From assembly GCF_009600985.1 (NCBI RefSeq), contig NZ_VDFP01000023.1, positions 1 to 43,702 on the forward strand: a stretch of 43,702 nt of DNA. Direction: 5' to 3'. Shown here piece by piece: positions 24,152 to 32,272 of this stretch. Under the pieces are notes generated by a model. It worked only from the letters and a program-made list of their open reading frames with translations. It had not been told where the DNA came from and did not search any database. The DNA is from Companilactobacillus halodurans. GTDB taxonomy: Bacteria > Bacillota > Bacilli > Lactobacillales > Lactobacillaceae. Numbering within the stretch: position 1 is the first letter of the stretch; every line of letters starts with the position of its first letter. The position numbers and the translations under genes were made by a program.

Positions 24152-24859
24152 ATGAAGACATATCGTACACGCAGTCAATTAAAATCAGAAGTCAAACAAC
24201 TCCTACATGGGAATTGGTCTAAAGCTATCTTGCTATATATCATTCCACTAGTTCTACTAGCCATCTCCAATGGTTCAGGTTCCAATTCACGGACAAATGT
24301 GAATTATGGGAACCCAAATTTTGAAATCACACATTTTGCTAGTGTAGCTTTGTCAGCTGGAATCATCACCTTTATCTTAAGTTTAATTTTCTTGCTGATT
24401 ACTCTTTCAGCAACATTTAGAGGATTAGATTGGATAGAAGATCCAGAGCTTGATTTTAGTCCTATTCAAAGCAACTTCACTTACTTCCGTAGTCCAGCTT
24501 GGTGGCAGTTGATTATCATTTATGTTCTAATTGGCATTTTTACTTTCCTTTGGACTTTGCTCTTAGTTATTCCGGGAATAATCAAAGGTATCGCTTATTC
24601 GCAAACTTACTTCGTTTATAAAGATTTAAACGATCGTGGATTAGCTTCTAATTATTCATTGACTGACTACATTACTAGAAGTCGACAATTGATGAATGGC
24701 AATAAATGGCGTTATTTCGTCTTGCAATTAAGTTTTATTGGCTGGTGGATTCTTGGCTTTATCAGCTTGGGAATTGGTTTTATTTGGATTTATCCTTATT
24801 ACAAACTAACCATGGCTAACTTCTATCATGACTTAGTATCCGAAAATAGCATTAACTAA
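24152..24859 (+). CDS. DUF975 family integral membrane protein
   Basis: A 235-aa protein starting KTYRTRSQLKSEVKQLLHGNWSKAILLYIIPL, the typical DUF975 opening. It has about five helices and the conserved LLLVIPGIIKGIAYSQTYFVYKD and SRQLMNGNKWRYFVLQLSFIGW segments. Function in the family is unknown. GAGGGG precedes the ATG. It is monocistronic, convergent with the MerR gene. Confidence 0.88.
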   Translation: MKTYRTRSQLKSEVKQLLHGNWSKAILLYIIPLVLLAISNGSGSNSRTNVNYGNPNFEITHFASVALSAGIITFILSLIFLLITLSATFRGLDWIEDPELDFSPIQSNFTYFRSPAWWQLIIIYVLIGIFTFLWTLLLVIPGIIKGIAYSQTYFVYKDLNDRGLASNYSLTDYITRSRQLMNGNKWRYFVLQLSFIGWWILGFISLGIGFIWIYPYYKLTMANFYHDLVSENSIN

Positions 24860-24866
24860 ATTACAG

Positions 24867-24912
24867 AATAAATAAGTCTGGTAATCGTAAATGATTACCA
24901 GACTTATTTATT
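24867..24912. terminator. Bidirectional terminator with CTGGTAAT/ATTACCAG core
   Basis: A perfect 20-bp stem: AATAAATAAGTCTGGTAATC (24867-24886) and its complement (24893-24912), loop GTAAAT. It lies at a convergent junction and overlaps the MerR-gene stop codon. The central CTGGTAAT...ATTACCAG is the same as the inner stem of repeats A and B, without their outer arms. Confidence 0.85.
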
Positions 24913-25666
24913 TCGTATAATGATAGACCACATCGTGCAACAATTGGACAACGTCTGTCCCAGCTCTAGAATCATAATAATTTTTAAACCTCTCATCGTT
25001 TTTATACAAGTCGACTAACCCTCGATGAGCTTTTTTAGTATAGTTCGTCCAAGTAAAATTGAGCCATTTTTTATGCTCTTGATAAATTTGTTTAGCCAAT
25101 GCTGAATCTAAATCAGGTTTTATTTTCAATTTTACTAAGTCAGAAATTAAATTGTTTTCAGTTTCTTTCATTTCATTAAAATCATTTTCAGTTAAACTAT
25201 CAAATTTTTCATTAGAATCGTTTATCATCTCAGCACCATATTTATCACGAATTTCATGCCCATATTTGGTCTCATTATCGGTGATTTTCTCTTGCTTAAA
25301 AGCCGCAAACTTTTCTGAATCTGTCATTTTTATTTCTCCATCGTAATTTTTTAAAGTCTGGTCAATATTTGCTAGAAGAGAATTTACTTCATGTTGCTTT
25401 TTAAGTAAGAGCTCACGCTGTTCTTTCAAAGCCTGCACTTGCGAAAAATTAGGATCATTCATAATTTGTTTGATTTTTATCAACGGGAAATCTAGCGACC
25501 GATAATACAAAATCTGTTGTAATTTATTTACGTTTTTTTCATTATAAATTCTATAATTACTGTCATTTATCTTACTAGGTTTCAAGAGTCCGATTTGGTC
25601 ATAATAACGTAAGGTACGCGTACTGACGCCAGCTAATTGAGCCAATTTTTTAATTGTATAATCCAT
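24908..25666 (-). CDS. MerR-family regulator with TipAS-like C-terminal domain
   Basis: A 252-aa regulator. The N-terminal MerR helix-turn-helix and wing are YTIKKLAQLAGVSTRTLRYYDQIGLLKPSKI, and a dimerisation coil spans about 75-110. The C-terminal domain (about 120-250) resembles TipAS, the antibiotic-recognition domain of TipA/Mta/SkgA. I start at 25666 (MDYTIKK), with AGGAGAG upstream. Its own promoter has a 19-nt spacer with a TTGAC/GTCAA dyad, so auto-activation is likely. No efflux or target gene is adjacent. The ligand is unknown. Confidence 0.88.
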   Translation of the reverse strand: MDYTIKKLAQLAGVSTRTLRYYDQIGLLKPSKINDSNYRIYNEKNVNKLQQILYYRSLDFPLIKIKQIMNDPNFSQVQALKEQRELLLKKQHEVNSLLANIDQTLKNYDGEIKMTDSEKFAAFKQEKITDNETKYGHEIRDKYGAEMINDSNEKFDSLTENDFNEMKETENNLISDLVKLKIKPDLDSALAKQIYQEHKKWLNFTWTNYTKKAHRGLVDLYKNDERFKNYYDSRAGTDVVQLLHDVVYHYTK

Positions 25667-25689
25667 AAATATCTCTCCTAACAAAATGA

Positions 25690-25720
25690 ATTTTAAAGGT
25701 TGACGCAACGACAAGGTCAA
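25690..25720 (-). promoter_or_regulatory. MerR-type promoter/operator of the 24908-25666 regulator
   Basis: On the minus strand: -35 TTGACC (25720-25715), a 19-nt spacer, then -10 TAAAAT (25695-25690). The operator dyad is TTGAC-N11-GTCAA (25720-25700), inside the long spacer. Over-long spacers with a centred dyad are the hallmark of MerR-family activation by DNA distortion. Confidence 0.75.
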
Positions 25721-25800
25721 GTTAATTCCTCAAAAAACAGTCACTTTTTTCATTAAGACTGTTAATATAGGTGTTAATAATTATTAGGTGGGTGACTAAA

Positions 25801-26610
25801 TTGAACGAATTTATTCAAGTACTAACTATTGCAGGTTCCGATTCAGATGGAAGTGCCGGCGCACAAGCTGATTTGAAAACATTCATGGCTCGTGGAGTCT
25901 ATGGAATGTCCGTTTTAACAGCTGCCGTAGCCGGAAACTCTTTTGGTATTCACGATAGCATCAATATGCCAGCTAGTTTTATCAAGAGCCAAGTTAAAGA
26001 TATCAAAGACGACTTTAAAGTATCAGCTTTCAAAACTGGTATGCTCTCAGATTCTGAAATAATTTATACAGTCGCCGATGCTATTAAGGACAAGCCTTTT
26101 GGAACATTTGTCCTTGATCCAGTTATCATCACTAAACATGGCGCTATGCTTCTAGAAGCTGAAGCCTATCAAACTTTGATTGACGAATTGTTCCCCTTAG
26201 CCGATTTGATTACGCCAAACTTCTATGAAGCTAAGAAATTGTCAGGTCTTAATTTAGAAAATAAAGAAGAAATTATTAAGGCTGCACACAAATTACGCAA
26301 TTTAGGTCCAAAAAATATTATGATAAAGGGTGAACATAGCGACGACTCAATCAGTGAAGTCGAAGACTACGTTCTATTAGAAGACGGACAATCATTTTGG
26401 ATCTCCGAACCCTATGTAAAAACTGACCACATCAACGGAACCGGCGATACGCTTTCATCATGTATCGTTGCTGAAATCGCCAAAGGTCACACAACGGAAG
26501 ACGCCATTAAGATTGCTAAAACATTTACCTATAATGCTATCAAGCATGAAATCGCTGTCGGACATAAGTACGGTCCTATTAACCATTTCATAAAGGATGA
26601 TATACAATAG
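25801..26610 (+). CDS. Hydroxymethylpyrimidine/phosphomethylpyrimidine or pyridoxal kinase (ThiD/PdxK family)
   Basis: A 269-aa ribokinase-fold kinase. The opening TIAGSDSDGSAGAQADLKTF, FKTGMLSD, FVLDPVI, TPNFYEAKKLSG and the anion-hole motif HINGTGDTLSSCI are typical. ThiD and pyridoxal kinases of Firmicutes share this fold, and the sequence does not clearly separate them. No thi or pdx genes lie near. I start at TTG 25801 with AGGTGG nine bases before it. The upstream gap (25721-25800) contains AACAGTC/GACTGTT arms, and -10-like TAATAT follows them. Confidence 0.82.
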   Translation: MNEFIQVLTIAGSDSDGSAGAQADLKTFMARGVYGMSVLTAAVAGNSFGIHDSINMPASFIKSQVKDIKDDFKVSAFKTGMLSDSEIIYTVADAIKDKPFGTFVLDPVIITKHGAMLLEAEAYQTLIDELFPLADLITPNFYEAKKLSGLNLENKEEIIKAAHKLRNLGPKNIMIKGEHSDDSISEVEDYVLLEDGQSFWISEPYVKTDHINGTGDTLSSCIVAEIAKGHTTEDAIKIAKTFTYNAIKHEIAVGHKYGPINHFIKDDIQ

Positions 26611-26639
26611 TATTTGCGGGTAAAATTGGAGGTTTATTT

Positions 26640-27773
26640 ATGGTAAGAATAACAAAAATTTCTGCCGGAATTTTATTACTTATACTGTCAATCGTATTAA
26701 TGATCAAAGCTGGTTTTGAAGGATTTATCGCCGCTTTGGTAGGAACTGGAGCAATTGGTGGTGCTGCTGGTATTTTGATGGCTATCACCTATATCATTTC
26801 AGCTGCCATTTATATTTTGACCAATCGTACTTATAGTATCGTTCCCGATATCGTTGGCTTCGTAATTTTGATTTTGGGTGGTCTAATGGGTCTTTTCAAT
26901 GCCAACATGCCAGGCGCTGGATTCTTAAAAATCTGGGCTTGGGTCGGTATTGCCATTGGTGCAATTGATTTGATCATCGTTATTATTGATTTGATAATTC
27001 ATCCCGCTCCTGAAGAGGATGAAGAAGAACAAGACAATAATAATGGACAGTTCAATAACCAACAATTTCAAGCTCCAAACGGTCAATTTTATAATCAAGC
27101 ACAAATGCCTCAACAACAGTTCAATCAACCAAATAACTTTAATCAGGGCAACTTCAATAACAATCCTAATTTTAATAATCAACCTTACGGATATAATCAG
27201 CCAAATCCTAATCAATACCCTCAAGGCGGCAATGGCAATAATGGCCAATTTAACCAACCTCAAAATCCGCAATTCAATCCTAATCAACGGATGAATCAAG
27301 CAAATAATAATCCTATGAATATGAATCAGGGTCAAAATTCAATGAATCAAAACCCTATGAACAACAATCAAATGAACCAAAATCCCCAAAATGCTATGAA
27401 TAACCAAATGAACCAAAACGGGAATTATAATAATCGTTATAATCAACCACAAATGAATAATAATCGCCCTAATCAAAATCAAATGGGCAATAATTTCAAT
27501 CAAGCTCAATTTCCAAACCAGACGAATCGTCCAATGAATCAAATGAACCAACCAAGACCAAGAAACTTTCAGCGACCACAAAATAATCAAATTCCTAACC
27601 GTTATAACGGCAATCAATTCAACAATATGACTAATAACCAAGGAATTCGTAACAGTCAGCCAAATAATCTTGGCAATCCTAATCAATCGCAAAGATTGAA
27701 TACGCCACAAAAGCCAGATTCAGGTGAAAATGTTGGTCAAACTAGGACGAGAAGCAGTCGTCACAATCAATAA
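26640..27773 (+). CDS. Membrane protein with a long Asn/Gln-rich (prion-like) tail
   Basis: A 377-aa protein. Residues 1-120 form four hydrophobic helices with many Gly/Ala/Ile. An acidic spacer follows (PAPEEDEEEQ, 123-131). The remaining roughly 245 residues are dominated by Asn, Gln, Pro, Met, Gly and Phe in short irregular repeats such as NQMNQN and FNNQP. The tail has few charged residues until the end. This composition resembles yeast-type prion-like domains. The membrane part has a DUF4064-like look, but I am not sure of the family. Whether the tail is inside or outside the cell is not clear. A terminator follows at 27798. Confidence 0.75.
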   Translation: MVRITKISAGILLLILSIVLMIKAGFEGFIAALVGTGAIGGAAGILMAITYIISAAIYILTNRTYSIVPDIVGFVILILGGLMGLFNANMPGAGFLKIWAWVGIAIGAIDLIIVIIDLIIHPAPEEDEEEQDNNNGQFNNQQFQAPNGQFYNQAQMPQQQFNQPNNFNQGNFNNNPNFNNQPYGYNQPNPNQYPQGGNGNNGQFNQPQNPQFNPNQRMNQANNNPMNMNQGQNSMNQNPMNNNQMNQNPQNAMNNQMNQNGNYNNRYNQPQMNNNRPNQNQMGNNFNQAQFPNQTNRPMNQMNQPRPRNFQRPQNNQIPNRYNGNQFNNMTNNQGIRNSQPNNLGNPNQSQRLNTPQKPDSGENVGQTRTRSSRHNQ

Positions 27774-27797
27774 AAATTATTGCAAATATACAAAACT

Positions 27798-27836
27798 AAT
27801 AGACCTCTATCCCACGGATTGAGGTCTATTTTTGTA
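27798..27836 (+). terminator. Terminator after the N/Q-rich gene
   Basis: AATAGACCTC (27798-27807) pairs with GAGGTCTATT (27821-27830), followed by TTTTGTAT. The wider flank (CAAAA...TTTTG) extends the stem. It ends transcription before the cyd promoter region. Confidence 0.82.
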
Positions 27837-28086
27837 TCAGCTTTTTTTGTAAAAATAAATTATCGATATTGATAAGCAAAAATTTCTTTTCGGATTATAT
27901 TTGAAGTATAGGAAAAATAATATATATGATTTATCTTTTTATAGAGACACATCGTCTATAAGTTGATTTTTCAGCATTGGAAGCGATATTTTTTAAGTTA
28001 AAACTATTGCTTGTCGAGTTAATTAATCATATGATAAACGTGTATATAAAAGGGTTTTAAATATTGTTTCAAGGAGGTCGTTAACC
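27837..28086 (+). promoter_or_regulatory. cydABDC upstream region and probable promoter
   Basis: This stretch has no gene. A promoter candidate is -35 TTGCTT (28007-28012), 17-nt spacer, -10 TATGAT (28030-28035). TTATC-N6-GATAA (27860-27875) is an inverted repeat of unknown use. TTGGAAGCGATATTT (27977-27991) matches the left half of a CcpA cre site only. I see no Rex-type TTGTGA/TCACAA dyad. An AAGGAGG ribosome site precedes cydA. Confidence 0.5.
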
Positions 28087-29529
28087 ATGCTAGATATTGG
28101 TTTAAGCGTTGTCTCACTAGCGCGTTTCCAATTTGCAATGACAACTGTCTTCCACTTCTTCTTTGTTCCTTTCTCTATTGGAATGGGATTTCTAGTTGCT
28201 ATCATGGAAACTATTTATGACGTTAAAAAAGACAAAGTTTACTTAAATATGGCAAAATTTTGGGGAAAAATTTTCCTATTGAGTTTTGCCGTTGGTATCG
28301 TTACTGGTATTATTCAAGAATTCCAGTTTGGGATGAATTGGTCTGAATATTCACGTTTCATGGGTGATGTATTCGGAGCACCATTAGCCATTGAAGCCCT
28401 ACTAGCATTCTTCATTGAGTCTGTCTTTATTGGTATTTGGATGTTTACTTGGGATCGTTTCAGTCCTGGTTGGCACGCATTTATGATTTGGATGACTTCA
28501 ATTGGTACTATGCTTTCAGCCATTTGGATTTTGGCTGCTAACAGTTTCATGCAACACCCTACCGGATTCAAGATTAACAACACTACTGGCCGGATTCAAT
28601 TGACTGATTTCGGTGCCGTGGTAGCTAATCCACAACTATGGAGAGTCTTCCCACACGTTATCTTAGCTGCCTTCATGACAGCAGCCGTTGTTATTGCCGG
28701 TATGAGTGCTTGGGGGTTGTTGCGCAAGAAGAAAGATGAGAACCACTTTTTCAAGACTTCATTGCGCTTTGGTCTCTGGGCAAGTTTGATTTTTGCCATT
28801 TGTTCAGCCGGTGCCGGAGATTTCCAGACACAACAAATGATCAAAGATCAACCTATGAAATTTGCTGCAACTGAAGGTATCTATAAAGATACTAAAGATC
28901 CTGCTCCTTGGACGGTCGTCGAATTGATCGATGCCAAGGATCATAAAGCAACGAATAAAGTTGATATCCCTGGCGTTTTGAGTCTTCTTACTTATCACAA
29001 GCTCAGCGGCTCAGTTAAAGGTATGAATACTCTCAATAAAGAATTGCATGCTAAATACGACAAGCAATTTGGCAAGGATATGAACTACTATGTTCCAGCT
29101 AAAACACTCTTCTGGAGTTTCAGAGTCATGACTGGTATTGACGCTTTGATTATGTTGGTATCATTCGTTGGTCTGATTTTCTCCAGAAAGAAAAAGGACA
29201 CAATCGAAAGCCACAAGTGGATGCTAGTGGTCTTGGGAATTTGTCTTTGGGTTCCATTCATCGGTAATTCAGCCGGTTGGTTCATCACTGAATTCGGTCG
29301 TTACCCATGGATCGTTTATGGACTCTTCACAATTGCTCAAGCCGTTTCACCAACTTCAACTGTGGCAAGTCTATTATTCAGTAATATTGTTTACTTCTTG
29401 CTCTTCACACTCTTAGGCGGCGTTATGATTTGGTACTGCAGACAAACACTTCATCATGGTCCTTACTTTGAGGGCGAAGATGACAAACAAAACGTCGATC
29501 CATTTGCTAAGGAGGCGTTTGGAAGATGA
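28087..29529 (+). CDS. cydA: Cytochrome bd quinol oxidase subunit I
   Basis: A 480-aa membrane subunit that oxidises quinol and holds hemes b558, b595 and d. His23 in VFHFFFVPFSIG is the heme b595/d-side ligand equivalent. The GAPLAIEALLAFFIESVFIGIW helix carries the conserved Glu pair of the proton channel. GWFITEFGRYPWIVYG is the family signature near the end. The quinol loop is of the short, Gram-positive type. It has a strong AAGGAGG site, overlaps cydB by 4 nt and is the first gene of cydABDC. The cell must obtain heme, as no heme synthesis genes are here. Confidence 0.97.
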   Translation: MLDIGLSVVSLARFQFAMTTVFHFFFVPFSIGMGFLVAIMETIYDVKKDKVYLNMAKFWGKIFLLSFAVGIVTGIIQEFQFGMNWSEYSRFMGDVFGAPLAIEALLAFFIESVFIGIWMFTWDRFSPGWHAFMIWMTSIGTMLSAIWILAANSFMQHPTGFKINNTTGRIQLTDFGAVVANPQLWRVFPHVILAAFMTAAVVIAGMSAWGLLRKKKDENHFFKTSLRFGLWASLIFAICSAGAGDFQTQQMIKDQPMKFAATEGIYKDTKDPAPWTVVELIDAKDHKATNKVDIPGVLSLLTYHKLSGSVKGMNTLNKELHAKYDKQFGKDMNYYVPAKTLFWSFRVMTGIDALIMLVSFVGLIFSRKKKDTIESHKWMLVVLGICLWVPFIGNSAGWFITEFGRYPWIVYGLFTIAQAVSPTSTVASLLFSNIVYFLLFTLLGGVMIWYCRQTLHHGPYFEGEDDKQNVDPFAKEAFGR

Positions 29530-30539
29530 CACTAAGTACATTGTGGTTTATCTTAATTGGACTGCTCTTTGCAATCTTCTTGTTTCTCGAAGGGTTTGAC
29601 TTTGGTGTCGGAATGGCAACAAGGTTCTTAGCTCACGACGAAATGGAAAGAAGTGCAATCATGTCCACTATCGGCCCTCACTGGGACGGTAACGAAACTT
29701 GGTTGGTAACTGCCGGTGGTGCAATGTTTGCTTCATTGCCAATGTGGTACGCATCACTATTTTCAGGATATTACATCCTCTTCTTACTTGTTTTAGTTGG
29801 CTTGATTCTTCGTGGAGTTTCCTTTGAATTCCACAAGCACGCCGAAACAAAAACTGGTAAAAATCTTTGGATGTGGACTTTCTTCTTTGGCAGTCTCATC
29901 CCACCATTTTTCCTCTGTATGATTCTTTTGAGCATGGTTCAAGGCATCCCAATGGACGCTAATGGCAATGCTTTCCCTGCATTCTTCGATGTCGTTAACT
30001 TATTATCGATTGTCGGTGGTGTAGCCGGAGTCTTGTTGTCACTAGTTCATGGCCTTAACTTCATCAGATTAAGAGTTGAAGGCCCATTGCGTGACCGCGC
30101 TCGTAAATTAAATAAAATTTTATATCCGATTCTTTTCTTAGGTGAAGTAGTCTTTGCGGTCTTGGTATTCTTGCAAACTGACTTCTTTACCAAGAGATTT
30201 GCATCATCACTAATTATCACAGCCCTAATTGTTTTGTTCTCACTTCTAGGTTATTATGGAGTCCTAAAGAATAGAGAAGGCTGGAGCTTTGCTGGTAGTG
30301 GATTATCACTGAGTATGGTCATTGTTCTACTATTCAACGGACTATTCCCACGTGTTATGATTGCGACAAATCCAGCACACAGTATATTGATTAGCAATGC
30401 TGCTAATTCACATTACACCTTAGTCATTATGACCATCGTGGCATGTATCTTAGTTCCAATTGTTGCTATATACTTCATCTGGTCCTACTCCCTATTTACA
30501 AAGAGAATAAATCCAAGGGAAAATACGGTGAAATATTAA
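29526..30539 (+). CDS. cydB: Cytochrome bd quinol oxidase subunit II
   Basis: A 337-aa membrane subunit partnering CydA. It begins LWFILIGLLFAIFLFLEGFDFGVGM, the family hallmark, and contains IGPHWDGNETWLVTAGGAMFASLPMWYAS. It has about nine helices. It overlaps cydA by 4 nt and its TAA overlaps the cydD ATG by one base (TAATG), so translation is coupled. Confidence 0.97.
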   Translation: MTLSTLWFILIGLLFAIFLFLEGFDFGVGMATRFLAHDEMERSAIMSTIGPHWDGNETWLVTAGGAMFASLPMWYASLFSGYYILFLLVLVGLILRGVSFEFHKHAETKTGKNLWMWTFFFGSLIPPFFLCMILLSMVQGIPMDANGNAFPAFFDVVNLLSIVGGVAGVLLSLVHGLNFIRLRVEGPLRDRARKLNKILYPILFLGEVVFAVLVFLQTDFFTKRFASSLIITALIVLFSLLGYYGVLKNREGWSFAGSGLSLSMVIVLLFNGLFPRVMIATNPAHSILISNAANSHYTLVIMTIVACILVPIVAIYFIWSYSLFTKRINPRENTVKY

Positions 30540-32272
30540 TGATTGATAAGCGTTTATTTCGCTTACCAGGAACAAAGAAACTTCTATTAATGCTTGCAGG
30601 ATTAACCCTTCTGCAAGCATTTGTTGTTTTATTCCAAGGTAAGTATTTAGCAGAAGCACTCGTAAATTCGTGGGAACAAAAGGCTTTTCAAACAATCATC
30701 TATCCGATGACTTTGTTTGCATTGGCCTTTATTTTGAGGCACCTTTTCAATTTGATTAATACTAAAATTGTTGAAAAATTTGCTAGTAAAACCGCTGAGG
30801 ACATCAGATCAAAACTTCTAGACAAAGTCTATCAAGTTGGTCCTGAAATGATTTCCGATGAAGGAACTGGTAATTTGGTGACCTCTTCTCTTGATGGAAT
30901 CGACTTAGTCGAAAACTACTTCAAACTGATTTTTACCAAATTGATGAATATGTCGATTATCCCACCAGTTCTATTGATTTATATTTATACGCAAAATATT
31001 GCTTCAGGAATAACCTTGACCATTATTGTTCCTTTAGTAATTCTCTTCATGATAATTTTGGGTCTCGCTGCACAAGCAAAAGCGGACGCCCAGTACAAAC
31101 AATATACGATTTTATCCAACCACTTCTTAGATGCTTTAAGAGGTCTGCCCACGTTAAAAATGTTGGGTCTAAGTAAGCGCTATGCTAAAAATATTTACAC
31201 CGTCAGCGACGAATATCGCCGTAGAACGATGAATACGTTGCGGATAGCTATTCTATCGACCTTTGCTCTAGATTGGCTGACAACCTTAGGAATTGCCATT
31301 CTAGCCGTATTCTTGGGCTTAGGACTAATCAACAATAGCTTCCCACTTTTCCCAGCACTAGTTACTTTGATATTGGCTCCTGAATATTTCTTGCCATTAC
31401 GAGATTTTTCAAGTGATTATCACGCCACTTTGAATGGTAAAAATGCTTTAAACGCTATTTTTGAAATATTAGAACGTCCTAGTAAATCTAAAACGGAGCA
31501 ATTATCTGATTTTACCTGGGATGAGAATTCGCAAATCGACATTAAGGATTTGAAATTCTCTTACACAGGCGTTGGCGATAGTGAAGTCAGCTTAGACATC
31601 GACCAATTAAACCTTTCCGGCTATCAAAGAATCGGTGTTATCGGTAAATCAGGTTCCGGAAAAACAACTTTGATCAGAACTATCGGTGGTTTCATCGTTC
31701 CTGATAAAGCTAAAATCAATTTGAATAATCAAGAACTCGACAATTTCAAACAAGCTAACTGGCAAAAGAAATTGACCTTCTTGCCACAATCGCCTTATTT
31801 ATTCTCAGGCACACTGGCTGACAATATCGCTTTTTATCGTCCTAAAGCCAGTCTTGACGAAATCAAGAAAGCAGCCAATGAAGCTGGCTTAACAGCTTTT
31901 ATCGACACTTTGGCTAACGGATATCAAACTCTTATCGGTGAAGGCGGACGTGGCATTTCTGGTGGTCAGCAACAAAGAATCATGTTAGCTCGTGCTTTTT
32001 TGGCTGACGACCGTCACGTTTTGATTTTTGATGAACCTACCGCTCACTTGGACATCGAAACCGAATACGCTTTAAAGAAACCAATGAAAAAACTCTTTAA
32101 AAATCATTTAGTTATTTTTGCGACGCATCGACTGCACTGGATCAAGGAAATGGATTACGTTGTCGTCATGGACAATGGTCAAATCGTTGAACAAGGTACG
32201 CCAAGCGATTTAAGCAAACATAACGGTGCCTTTACTAAATTAATCAAGAATATGCGAGGTGACAGACTATGA
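30539..32272 (+). CDS. cydD: Thiol reductant ABC exporter, CydD subunit
   Basis: A 577-aa half-transporter. Six N-terminal helices (about 15-300) contain ALVTLILAPEYFLPLRDFSSDYHATLNGKNAL, typical of CydD. The ATPase domain has Walker A GKSGSGKTTLI, signature ISGGQQQR and Walker B VLIFDEPTAHLD. With CydC it exports cysteine/glutathione-type reductants needed to mature cytochrome bd. The start is the ATG at 30539 in TAATG. In Bacillus nomenclature this first gene is called cydC. Confidence 0.93.
   Translation: MIDKRLFRLPGTKKLLLMLAGLTLLQAFVVLFQGKYLAEALVNSWEQKAFQTIIYPMTLFALAFILRHLFNLINTKIVEKFASKTAEDIRSKLLDKVYQVGPEMISDEGTGNLVTSSLDGIDLVENYFKLIFTKLMNMSIIPPVLLIYIYTQNIASGITLTIIVPLVILFMIILGLAAQAKADAQYKQYTILSNHFLDALRGLPTLKMLGLSKRYAKNIYTVSDEYRRRTMNTLRIAILSTFALDWLTTLGIAILAVFLGLGLINNSFPLFPALVTLILAPEYFLPLRDFSSDYHATLNGKNALNAIFEILERPSKSKTEQLSDFTWDENSQIDIKDLKFSYTGVGDSEVSLDIDQLNLSGYQRIGVIGKSGSGKTTLIRTIGGFIVPDKAKINLNNQELDNFKQANWQKKLTFLPQSPYLFSGTLADNIAFYRPKASLDEIKKAANEAGLTAFIDTLANGYQTLIGEGGRGISGGQQQRIMLARAFLADDRHVLIFDEPTAHLDIETEYALKKPMKKLFKNHLVIFATHRLHWIKEMDYVVVMDNGQIVEQGTPSDLSKHNGAFTKLIKNMRGDRL

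Noticed and set aside
26925..27710. Long minus-strand open frames opposite the N/Q-rich gene (two, 136 and 123 codons)
   Set aside because: AAT/CAA-rich sense codons leave few stops on the opposite strand. The Ile/Leu/Val-rich products are artefacts of composition.
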